From Galbitalea sp036266835 (GTDB taxonomy: Bacteria > Actinomycetota > Actinomycetes > Actinomycetales > Microbacteriaceae): a stretch of 5,344 nt of DNA. The stretch is from the NCBI GenBank assembly GCA_036266835.1, contig DATAXD010000003.1, forward strand, positions 1 through 5,344. The letters run 5' to 3'. This document shows positions 1 through 4,674 of this stretch, piece after piece (within the stretch, counting starts at the first letter, position 1; each line of letters starts with the position of its first letter). Under the pieces are notes generated by a model. It did not search any database. It saw nothing but the letters and a program-made list of their open reading frames with translations, and was not told the DNA's origin. A program made the translations under genes and the position numbers.

Positions 1-520
1 GCAGGGCTTCGGTCGCGTCGAAGGTGTCACCCGTGAGGATCCAGCGCATCGCGTTGCCCCAGCCGGCCGCTCGCGGAAAACGTATGGTGGCGCCACCAAA
101 CGGAAGGATTCCGCGGGCAACCTCGATCTGCGCGAACGTGGTGCTCTCGGCGGCAACGGCGATGTCGCTCGCCAGGATCAGCTCGATGCCGAGCGTCAGG
201 CAGATGCCCTGCACCGCGATGACCACGGGTTTTGTGAGCTGCTCGCCGCTGACCTGCCAGGGATTGATACCGCCCTCGGGCACAATGTCGAGACCGTCCG
301 CACCGATCCGCGGAGCGACATCCGCAAGGTCGAGGCCGCCGGTGAAGTGGTCGCCGTGCGCGTAGACCAGGCCGCACCGCAGCTCGGGATCGCGCTCGAG
401 TTCGCCGTAGGCGAGTGATAGCTCCTGAAGGAGTCGCCAGTCCGCGGCGTTGCGCTTGTCGGTGCGATTGAGGCCGATGAGAAGGATGTGGTCGTCGCGA
501 TCGACCGTGACGCGTGGCAT
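1..520 (-). CDS. Enoyl-CoA hydratase/isomerase (crotonase) family protein, 3' end beyond window
   Basis: The reading frame starts at the ATG complementary to 518-520 and stays open to base 1, giving 173 residues of a family usually about 250-280 long. The protein begins MPRVTVDRDDHILLIGLNR. The first crotonase oxyanion-loop block is seen at residues 58-65 (HFTGGLDL). The second is at about 105-119 (GICLTLGIELILASD), with TLG in place of the usual GGG. Glu113 and Glu133 (in FAQIEVARGILPFGGA) align with the two catalytic glutamates of classical enoyl-CoA hydratase, so hydratase chemistry on an acyl-CoA is plausible; other crotonase reactions cannot be excluded. It is probably cytosolic and involved in fatty-acid or aromatic acyl-CoA degradation, but no pathway partner is visible. 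The start is supported by the conserved N-terminus; the upstream AGAATAGG is only a weak ribosome site. It has the same strand as the ureohydrolase upstream but is separated by 250 bp of repeats and hairpins, so it is probably transcribed on its own. Confidence 0.9.
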   Translation of the reverse strand, partial: MPRVTVDRDDHILLIGLNRTDKRNAADWRLLQELSLAYGELERDPELRCGLVYAHGDHFTGGLDLADVAPRIGADGLDIVPEGGINPWQVSGEQLTKPVVIAVQGICLTLGIELILASDIAVAAESTTFAQIEVARGILPFGGATIRFPRAAGWGNAMRWILTGDTFDATEAL

Positions 521-585
521 GTGCCTATTCTGCGCGCCGCCGCCCCTGCGACGCGCTTGGCCTTCCGCCCATGAATCGCTCCTGC

Positions 586-599
586 GGCGCACAAGCGCC
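586..599. repeat. Small GC hairpin next to the main intergenic hairpin
   Basis: GGCGC (586-590) and GCGCC (595-599) form a perfect 5-bp stem around the loop ACAA. It lies five bases from the larger hairpin at 604-639. Together they make a two-stem structure between the ureohydrolase and crotonase genes, possibly part of a terminator or of a palindromic intergenic repeat. The stem is seen directly; any role is inferred. Confidence 0.4.
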
Positions 600-603
600 T
601 TGT

Positions 604-639
604 AGCGGCTCGTTCGGCGCTTAGCGCCGAACGGGCGCT
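604..639 (-). terminator. Strong intergenic hairpin, possible terminator of the ureohydrolase transcript
   Basis: CGTTCGGCGC (611-620) and GCGCCGAACG (624-633) pair perfectly around a 3-base loop. The stem continues through a U-G wobble, two more pairs, a single bulged G at 607 and three further pairs, giving 16 paired positions in all. It lies about 130 bp downstream of the ureohydrolase stop codon and 84 bp upstream of the crotonase start, the expected place for a terminator on the minus strand. No U-tract follows on either strand. It is therefore either a U-less actinobacterial terminator or a palindromic repeat element. Confidence 0.5.
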
Positions 640-653
640 CTCATTGTTCAACT

Positions 654-760
654 CACAACCGATAGTCGAGTAGCGCCGCGCAGCACAACGGATGGTCGAG
701 TAGCGCCGCGCAGGACAACCGATGGTCGAGTAGCGCCGCGCAGCGACGCGTATCGAGACC
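654..760. repeat. Three tandem 30-bp units ending in an imperfect palindromic intergenic repeat
   Basis: Copies start at 661, 691 and 721 with an exact 30-bp period. Each has the core GGTCGAGTAGCGCCGCGCAG; copy 1 has A for the first G of that core. The linker between copies is CACAACG or GACAACC, and CACAACC also precedes copy 1. The third copy leaves the period after 743 and runs into CGACGCG then TATCGAGACC (751-760). The last unit alone forms an imperfect inverted repeat: GGTCGAGTAGCGC (724-736) against GCGTATCGAGACC (748-760). The GGTCGAG...TATCGAGACC layout resembles a repeat family common between genes of Microbacteriaceae and relatives (family recollection, not searched). Here only the left arm is multiplied. 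It lies just downstream of the ureohydrolase stop. Confidence 0.8.
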
Positions 761-770
761 CCCGTAGCCC

Positions 771-1589
771 TTAACTGGCGAGGGCCCCGATGATTCGGAG
801 GATCGTCGGCAGGTCCTGGGTCGCCTGCTCCGGAGAGGTCGGCGCGAACTCTGTGATCCCGGCGCCAACCAGCTCGTACTTCGCCTTCACTTCGCGGATC
901 AGGTCGACCAGCGTTCCCGCCGCCAAGCCGAACGGCACGGGCGAATCGAGTCCCTCGAACTCGGCCGGGTCGAGCACGTCGAGGTCCACGTGGATGTACA
1001 CGCGCGTCGCTCCGGTCGCCTTCACCGCGGCCACCAACTGCTTCGCGGTGACTGCGGCGGCTTCGAGGAGCGGAATACCGGATGCCGTCAGATACTGCTC
1101 CTCCGGTGGGTCGAGTTCGCGGGAACCGACGAGGATCACGTCACTGGGTTTGAGCGGACGTGCTGGCACGAGCCCGGGCTCGCCTTCCCCGAGGAGGGTT
1201 CGAAGCACCATCCCGTTGAATACGGTGGATGGCGAGGACTCGGGAGTATTCAGGTCCCCGTGCGCGTCGAACCAGATCAGCGCGAGATCGCCCTGGTCGG
1301 CGACTCGTTCGACGGCCGCGAGCTCGACTCCGCAGTCGCCGCCGACTGTGATCACGACACCATCGATCGTCGACAGTGTCATCGCGAGTCGGTCACGCAC
1401 GAGCTGGATTGAACTGAAGCGCGCGACACCGGTGCCCTGCATTTCGCCGGCTTCCAGCGGTACGGCAACCGAGACTGTGCTGGCGGTGGGCAGGTCGCCG
1501 CGGATTGCATCCGCGCCATCCATCAGGCGCATCGCTCGACTGGACCCCGAACCTTGCCATTGCGGCACTACTACGAAGGTTGCGGGCAC
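771..1589 (-). CDS. Arginase/agmatinase-family ureohydrolase
   Basis: This 272-residue protein has the size and motif order of the arginase-fold ureohydrolases, binuclear Mn enzymes that hydrolyse guanidino compounds such as arginine or agmatine. Visible motifs are GGDCGVEL (83-90), WFDAHGDLN (106-114), HVDLDVLDP (200-208) and AGITEFAP (243-250). Metal ligands Asp108, His110, Asp112, Asp202 and Asp204 are present. Two positions differ from classical arginase: the first His ligand of GGDHS is Cys86, and the catalytic His of the FHGM segment is Asn125 (FNGM). The substrate is therefore uncertain, and altered or lost activity is possible. The GTG start at 1587-1589 is chosen because the family-like N-terminus (VVVPQWQGS) begins just after it; the longer frame upstream is Arg-rich and unlike the family. 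No close ribosome site is seen. It lies 50 bp behind the membrane-protein gene and may share its transcript. Confidence 0.85.
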   Translation of the reverse strand: MPATFVVVPQWQGSGSSRAMRLMDGADAIRGDLPTASTVSVAVPLEAGEMQGTGVARFSSIQLVRDRLAMTLSTIDGVVITVGGDCGVELAAVERVADQGDLALIWFDAHGDLNTPESSPSTVFNGMVLRTLLGEGEPGLVPARPLKPSDVILVGSRELDPPEEQYLTASGIPLLEAAAVTAKQLVAAVKATGATRVYIHVDLDVLDPAEFEGLDSPVPFGLAAGTLVDLIREVKAKYELVGAGITEFAPTSPEQATQDLPTILRIIGALAS

Positions 1590-1619
1590 GAAACTTAGTG
1601 TGCCACTTTCTCGCGACCT

Positions 1620-1648
1620 TCCCAGTCGCGCTCGGCGTCTTACTGGGA
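1620..1648 (-). repeat. Hairpin across the membrane-protein stop codon
   Basis: TCCCAGT (1620-1626) and ACTGGGA (1642-1648) form a perfect 7-bp stem with a 15-base GC-rich loop. It spans the TAA of the membrane-protein gene and sits about 30 bp before the ureohydrolase GTG. No U-tract follows. It could weakly attenuate read-through or stabilise an mRNA end. Confidence 0.35.
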
Positions 1649-2368
1649 GACGGCGACGTTCGCGTTGGCCGCCACGATTCCGACGTGCTGCCCGTTCGCC
1701 AGTGCCAGTTCGATGAATGCTCCTACCCGGTACTCGCCGGTGGGAGCATTGCCAGCAGCGCAATCGACACCGGGAAACGCGACCGCGATGCTCTCCGATG
1801 CCCCCGGCGCGAGACTGACCGCATGCGCCGCCGAGTCGTTGTTTCCTATTGGGGACACGATCAAGCCCCGATCGACGATGAATGGAACAGGCGTTGAGGC
1901 TGTCCCGGATATTGCGGCCTGACCCGTGTTGGTAAGGGTGACGACGCCGTCACTGCTGTGACCTTCACGCTCGGCGGGGAATGACAACTGGGCGGCGATG
2001 TCGTTGGTGATCGGCGGAAGGGTAGCGGTACCGCACCCGCAAAGCACTTTGTCGCCGGGGATGGGCGAGATCGCCTCGCACACCCCACCGAGGCGCGGTC
2101 CCACCGTATGGATCGTCGCACCCGTCGCTGGCAGGGCGCCCGGATGGTTGGATCCGCTGCTCGCGGCGGATGTGGTCGATGGGCTCAGGTTGGGGAGCAC
2201 CAGGCTCGCCCCGCCTATCGCGCCGGCCACGACAAGCAGCGACGCCGTCCCGAGCGCGATGAAACGCCGCAGTCGACGACCGCGACTAGCACGGATGACG
2301 GCGTCGGCATCCAGTTGCGCGTTCGGCAGTGGTGCAGTGAAGAGTGGTCCGAGGTTTGGTTCGGTCAT
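1640..2368 (-). CDS. Single-pass membrane protein with extracytoplasmic domain, coupled to ECF sigma factor (possible regulator)
   Basis: This 242-residue protein is not assigned to a known family. Residues 1-34 are cytoplasmic, ending in a basic stretch (RGRRLRR). One membrane segment covers about 36-58 (FIALGTASLLVVAGAIGGAS), which should leave the rest outside. A Ser/Thr/Ala-rich linker (60-85) precedes a domain with four cysteines (97, 110, 112, 203). Its beta-strand-like pattern (GVVTLTNTGQ; LAPGASESIAVAF; GEYRVGAFIEL) suggests an immunoglobulin-like fold; this is inferred. The start is firm: GGGAG lies 6 bases before ATG, inside the end of the sigma gene, and ATG overlaps its TGA as ATGA, so translation is probably coupled. 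Position alone suggests an anti-sigma or sensor role. However, there is no HxxxCxxC zinc motif, and the cytoplasmic tail is short for a classical anti-sigma domain. It might instead be a target or effector of the sigma factor. Confidence 0.8.
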   Translation of the reverse strand: MTEPNLGPLFTAPLPNAQLDADAVIRASRGRRLRRFIALGTASLLVVAGAIGGASLVLPNLSPSTTSAASSGSNHPGALPATGATIHTVGPRLGGVCEAISPIPGDKVLCGCGTATLPPITNDIAAQLSFPAEREGHSSDGVVTLTNTGQAAISGTASTPVPFIVDRGLIVSPIGNNDSAAHAVSLAPGASESIAVAFPGVDCAAGNAPTGEYRVGAFIELALANGQHVGIVAANANVAVSQ

Positions 2369-2943
2369 TGTGTACTCCCGTGTTTCCTGGCGTTGCTCGG
2401 CGTCGACGTGTCGACCGGCGGTGGCTGATCGCGCAGGGCGACCGCCATCTTGGACAGTCCATCGCTCAGGTAACGCTTGACGGCACCCGAGCTGAGGGCG
2501 AGGGTCTCGGCGATGTCGTCGACCTTGAGGTCCTCGTAGTAGCGCAAAACCAGGCACGCGCGTTCACGCGGTGTCAGTTTGCGAAGTTCGTCGTGAAGGT
2601 CGATGCGGGTGTCCGTCGCCACATCGCTGGTGTCGAACTCAACCGGGACCGCCTCGAGATGCTGGATGCGGCGCCAGGACGAGCGCCGCCGCCCGGAGTC
2701 GATGAAACCGTTCAGGATGGCGCGGCGCACGTACGCTTCAGCGCTCGTCACGGTGTGTCGGTTGCGCAGTCGGCCGAACACTCGTACCAACGCGTCCTGC
2801 ACGAGGTCCGCAGCGTCGTCCCAACTGCCCGAGACGAAATATGCATACCGAGTAAGCGCATCGCCGCGTTCGGCGACCAGTTCGTGGACGACCGTTTCCC
2901 ATGATGCGGGGCGGGACGCCGCATCGGATGACATCGTCGACAT
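2365..2943 (-). CDS. ECF-type RNA polymerase sigma-70 family factor
   Basis: This 192-residue cytoplasmic protein has the two-domain layout of extracytoplasmic-function sigma factors. Region 2 covers about residues 22-90 (TRYAYFVSGSWDDAADLVQD, then AYVRRAILNGFIDSGRRR), for core polymerase and -10 binding. After a linker, region 4 covers about 116-170 (LRKLTPRERACLVLRYYEDL, then VDDIAETLALSSGAVKRYLS), a helix-turn-helix for -35 recognition. The sequence style resembles the actinobacterial SigE-like group (recollection). A short Pro/Ser/Thr-rich tail follows. The first ATG (2941-2943) is preferred over the one three codons later because GGGGAG lies 5 bases before it. It heads the minus-strand unit and overlaps the membrane-protein gene by 4 bases (ATGA). 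Repeats just upstream (2957-2996) suggest a regulated, possibly self-controlled promoter. Confidence 0.92.
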   Translation of the reverse strand: MSTMSSDAASRPASWETVVHELVAERGDALTRYAYFVSGSWDDAADLVQDALVRVFGRLRNRHTVTSAEAYVRRAILNGFIDSGRRRSSWRRIQHLEAVPVEFDTSDVATDTRIDLHDELRKLTPRERACLVLRYYEDLKVDDIAETLALSSGAVKRYLSDGLSKMAVALRDQPPPVDTSTPSNARKHGSTQ

Positions 2944-2956
2944 CGTCTCTCCCCGC

Positions 2957-2974
2957 GTTGGTCCGTGGTTGGTC
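2957..2974 (-). promoter_or_regulatory. Direct repeat upstream of the sigma gene, possible operator
   Basis: GTTGGTC occurs at 2957-2963 and again at 2968-2974, an exact 11-bp period, about one DNA turn. It lies 14-31 bp upstream of the sigma start, just before the ribosome site, in the probable leader or promoter. In-phase repeats suit binding by a protein or a repeated promoter element. The repeat is seen; the function is inferred. Confidence 0.35.
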
Positions 2975-2977
2975 TGC

Positions 2978-2996
2978 GATCACCCTAGAAGTGATC
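2978..2996. promoter_or_regulatory. Inverted repeat upstream of the sigma gene
   Basis: GATCAC (2978-2983) and GTGATC (2991-2996) form a 6-bp inverted repeat with a 7-base spacer, a usual geometry for a dimeric regulator site. It lies 35-53 bp upstream of the sigma start, where the promoter is expected. I could not identify a convincing -35/-10 pair here. Confidence 0.3.
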
Positions 2997-3060
2997 TCAC
3001 TGACTAAGACGCAGGAGTGGCCCGAAACGTTGGGTCAGGTGATCATTCGATCTGCCAGCT

Positions 3061-3155
3061 TGCGTAACTCAGGCAGGATTTGGGCGAGCGCCGTGCGATC
3101 CGCGAAAACGCGGGCCGACAACCGCGCGACACCTCCGACTTGCAGGAGTTACGCA
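3061..3155. repeat. 95-bp element with 10-bp terminal inverted repeats and a central hairpin
   Basis: TGCGTAACTC (3061-3070) is repeated in perfect inverted orientation as GAGTTACGCA (3146-3155). Between them CCGCG (3100-3104) and CGCGG (3109-3113) form a stem around an AAAA loop. No coding frame fits. The geometry suggests a small palindromic repeat (MITE- or REP-like) or a structured RNA in the gap between the sigma gene and the tRNA remnant. The structure is seen; the class is inferred. Confidence 0.5.
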
Positions 3156-3178
3156 CGTCGCGGCCGCTCATCGCGACG
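3156..3178. repeat. Hairpin abutting the 95-bp element
   Basis: CGTCGCG (3156-3162) and CGCGACG (3172-3178) form a perfect 7-bp stem with a 9-base loop. It begins directly after the right terminal inverted repeat at 3155 and ends seven bases before the tRNA terminator stem, so 3061-3199 is almost continuously foldable. Confidence 0.4.
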
Positions 3179-3199
3179 GAAAGCGGGCCGAAGTGGCCC
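3178..3199 (-). terminator. Terminator-like hairpin downstream of the tRNA-Arg 3' end
   Basis: On the minus strand, GGGCC, loop ACTTC, then GGCCC (paired arms 3195-3199 and 3185-3189) are followed by GCTTTCC. It lies 12 bases past the encoded CCA, where a tRNA transcript should end. It marks the chromosomal side of the tRNA remnant, because the native terminator stays with the displaced original 3' end after integration. Confidence 0.55.
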
Positions 3200-3211
3200 A
3201 AAGTCGGCCGG

Positions 3212-3256
3212 TGGTGCCCCCACGCAGATTCGAACTGCGGCCCCTGCCTCCGGAGG
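3212..3256 (-). other. 3' fragment of tRNA-Arg(CCG), probable attachment site (att) of an integrated element
   Basis: On the minus strand, reading 5'-3', the parts of a tRNA 3' half are seen. The anticodon loop is CTCCGGA (3255-3249) with anticodon CCG (3253-3251). The 3' anticodon strand is GGCAG (3248-3244), followed by a 4-base variable loop. The T arm is CGCAG-TTCGAAT-CTGCG (3239-3223). The acceptor strand is TGGGGGC (3222-3216), then discriminator A and encoded CCA (3214-3212). Upstream (above 3256) the anticodon stem pairs only partly (28C faces 42A), and no D arm or GCCCCCA acceptor strand follows, so the gene has no 5' half. Site-specific integrases often target this tRNA half and leave such a displaced copy at the far end of the island. 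Orientation and terminator put the island to the right. Simple deletion of the 5' half is the alternative. Confidence 0.75.
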
Positions 3257-3267
3257 GCGAAAAGTGG

Positions 3268-3345
3268 CTTGATTTGACGCGGCTACTGGCCAAAATCCCT
3301 GTGTTTATGCCGGATTGTGATCAACAGAGAATCAGGTAAATCAAG
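3268..3345. repeat. Inverted repeat just inside the island boundary
   Basis: CTTGATTT (3268-3275) and AAATCAAG (3338-3345) are perfect 8-bp inverted copies, 62 bases apart, starting 12 bp from the tRNA fragment. The stretch is more AT-rich than the left half and has no convincing gene. Possible roles are a recombinase accessory site or an mRNA stem. An 8-bp match can also arise by chance. Confidence 0.3.
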
Positions 3346-3361
3346 GTGATCGAACTCAAAC

Positions 3362-3379
3362 GTTGCCATTCTGTTGCCA
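3362..3379. repeat. GTTGCCA direct repeat, candidate integrase arm-type site
   Basis: GTTGCCA occurs at 3362-3368 and 3373-3379 with an 11-bp period, about 106 bp from the tRNA fragment. Tyrosine integrases of tRNA-targeting elements bind short direct repeats at about this distance from the crossover core, so these are candidate arm sites. The repeat is seen; the function is inferred. The rest of 3263-3466 shows no supportable gene. Confidence 0.4.
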
Positions 3380-3466
3380 CGGGACGGTTTTGCACCTCGC
3401 AAGCGTTGGATGTTTCGCCGCGCTCGATTAGCCTTTGACATCATCGGTGCGTTAGCGAACTGAAGC

Positions 3467-3472
3467 GGGGAG
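3467..3472 (+). promoter_or_regulatory. Ribosome binding site fixing a TTG start
   Basis: GGGGAG is followed by a 6-base spacer and TTG at 3479-3481. No ATG is available until codon 25, and nothing comparable precedes that one, so this site decides the start of the 200-residue gene. Confidence 0.7.
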
Positions 3473-3478
3473 TCAGCT

Positions 3479-4081
3479 TTGGCCATCAGCGCAACGACTT
3501 TCGATGACGGCGTCCTTGCATCGTTTTCGTTCCTAGCGTCGCAATTCGGAATGTCTTCATCGCACGATAGCGACGACGATCTGGACATTTTTAGATACAC
3601 GGGTGCCCGATTCGCGGTTGACGCCTACCTCGAGTTCTATGGCGGTCAACTTGGGGCGACGATTCGAAGCGGCGAGGAGCCTGGCTCCGGGTTGCCGGTG
3701 GAGACGTTTCTCGGGTCATTCGATGACAGTGCGGCTCCATCCTTCCCGGGACTGATGGCCACAACTGACGCGGCAGCAGAGCGACTGATCGACAAGCTGG
3801 CCGGGGCGGTCAAGTACATTCTGCACAAGCTCGACCAAGATCCTGTTGGCGTGCTCGGGCGAGCCCGCGAATTCGGCTCACTGTACGGGCGCGACCTCCA
3901 GCTAGCGCCACTTCGTAGAGAAGCGGCGACAGCGTGGGTCGCGTCGGATTGGCAGGCCGTCATTTCCGCTTACGAAGCGATCCATGATTTGAGACCGTCC
4001 GTCGAGCTTCTTCCATCTGATCTGGCAAAGGTTGAAATCGCGAGGAGAAACTGCGCGGCCGAAACCAACGCCGGAATGTAA
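3479..4081 (+). CDS. Hypothetical protein, 200 aa, accessory
   Basis: I do not recognise this protein by name. It begins at TTG, supported by GGGGAG 6 bases upstream, and ends at TAA. There is no signal peptide or membrane segment, so it is probably cytosolic. Residues 11-63 (FSFLASQFGM; an acidic DSDDDLD; FRYTGARFAVDAYLEF; GGQLGATI) look like a small alpha/beta domain. The layout resembles an early 'FxFLxxxFGF' helix followed by strands, seen in many uncharacterised actinobacterial proteins (weak recollection). Residues 72-120 contain helices. Residues 147-191 (AATAWVASDWQAVISAYEAI, then DLAKVEIARR) look like a single TPR-like helical pair. It is the only plus-strand gene in the window and lies alone between the att remnant and the toxin-antitoxin-like pair, with which it converges after 22 bp. 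It is probably island cargo; an immunity or adaptor role is possible but unsupported. Confidence 0.75.
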   Translation: MAISATTFDDGVLASFSFLASQFGMSSSHDSDDDLDIFRYTGARFAVDAYLEFYGGQLGATIRSGEEPGSGLPVETFLGSFDDSAAPSFPGLMATTDAAAERLIDKLAGAVKYILHKLDQDPVGVLGRAREFGSLYGRDLQLAPLRREAATAWVASDWQAVISAYEAIHDLRPSVELLPSDLAKVEIARRNCAAETNAGM

Positions 4082-4096
4082 CGGGCTCAGCTCGGC

Positions 4097-4120
4097 CGCC
4101 TGATCAGCCCAGCTCAGGCG
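4097..4120. terminator. Possible bidirectional terminator between convergent genes
   Basis: CGCCTGA (4097-4103) and TCAGGCG (4114-4120) form a perfect 7-bp stem with a 10-base loop. It lies where the 200-residue gene (ending 4081) and the nucleotidyltransferase gene (ending 4104) converge, and the loop holds the TGA of the latter. There is no U-tract, so termination strength is uncertain. Confidence 0.4.
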
Positions 4121-4670
4121 TCGTTGGTCGTTCCGGCGCATCCGGGATTCCAACCTCGAACAATCGCTCGAGCAGAATGATCGTTCGTTCCTTGAGAGCA
4201 TCGCCTGGATAGAAAGACTCGAACAGGCTCTCAGCGCCGTCAATGGATTCGATCCCGTTTAGCGCCAGCAGATTCGCGATGTCGTCGGTGTCTCGTCCCG
4301 GCCGCGCTGCGTTGAGCTTCATGGCAAGTAGCGCATCGATTGGTGCGACCAAGATCGACACGTTCTCGTCGTCGAAGATCGACTCCCAGTCGACGGTTTG
4401 ACCCCATGCTGGGATAAAACCCACGGCCTCATTGTTTAGCCAGTCGTTCGGCCAACCGCGGTCCAGCGCGATCTGTTCGATGATCGGCGTGATCTGAGCA
4501 ATGGGCTCGATTTGAGCGTCGATGTCTGCGGTGGTTGCGCGTTCAAAATACGCGAGTCGAATTGCGGCGCCACCGACGATTCGAATTGAGACGCCGCTGA
4601 TGCCCTGCTCGTGCGTCTGGTGGACGAGCTCGCGTAAACCATCGATGAGGTCGTGTCGATCTAGCTGCAA
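4104..4670 (-). CDS. Nucleotidyltransferase, DUF6036/AbiEii-like, putative toxin
   Basis: This 188-residue cytosolic protein has the minimal nucleotidyltransferase signature: VGGAAIRLA at 32-40 followed by RATTADID at 44-51. Asp49 and Asp51 are the likely metal ligands. Further family-like blocks are WLNNEA (77-82), DALLAMKLNA (112-121, with a likely active-site Lys118) and RDTDDI (126-131). Relatives include AbiEii/MenT-type enzymes, which transfer nucleotides to RNA such as tRNA and act as toxins; that activity is known for relatives, not shown here. The start is TTG at 4668-4670, 4 bases after the TAG of the upstream HTH gene and without a clear ribosome site. Translation therefore probably depends on coupling to the upstream gene, which would keep toxin below antitoxin. 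A chromosomal non-toxic nucleotidyltransferase is the alternative. Confidence 0.85.
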   Translation of the reverse strand: MQLDRHDLIDGLRELVHQTHEQGISGVSIRIVGGAAIRLAYFERATTADIDAQIEPIAQITPIIEQIALDRGWPNDWLNNEAVGFIPAWGQTVDWESIFDDENVSILVAPIDALLAMKLNAARPGRDTDDIANLLALNGIESIDGAESLFESFYPGDALKERTIILLERLFEVGIPDAPERPTTPELG

Positions 4671-4674
4671 GGTT

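Noticed and set aside
24..651. Overlapping open frames on both strands near the left edge
   Set aside because: They conflict with the crotonase frame, which has both catalytic Glu motifs and runs off the window edge.
654..760. Possible CRISPR array from the three 30-bp repeats
   Set aside because: The repeats are contiguous with a strict 30-bp period; there are no unique spacers and no cas genes.
790..1716. Long plus-strand open frame of 308 codons
   Set aside because: It lies opposite the ureohydrolase, which has clear family motifs. Its Ser/Arg/Pro-rich composition is typical of a GC-driven antisense frame.
2344..2904. Plus-strand open frame over the sigma gene
   Set aside because: It is antisense to a confident ECF sigma factor and shows no recognisable domain.
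2901..3272. Plus-strand open frames across the sigma leader and tRNA remnant
   Set aside because: They are low-complexity and Arg/Ser-rich, and they cross the tRNA fragment, its terminator and several hairpins; no ribosome site supports them.
3212..3290. Complete tRNA-Arg gene
   Set aside because: The anticodon stem pairs only partly on its 5' side, and no D arm or GCCCCCA acceptor strand follows.
3435..3440. Perfect TTGACA as a -35 box for the 200-residue gene
   Set aside because: No acceptable -10 box lies 16-19 bp downstream. With a 17-bp spacer the hexamer is AACTGA, and the transcript would begin at or inside the ribosome site.
3283..3600. Minus-strand 105-codon frame inside the island boundary
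   Set aside because: It overlaps the start of the 200-residue gene, which has a strong ribosome site, and has no family features.
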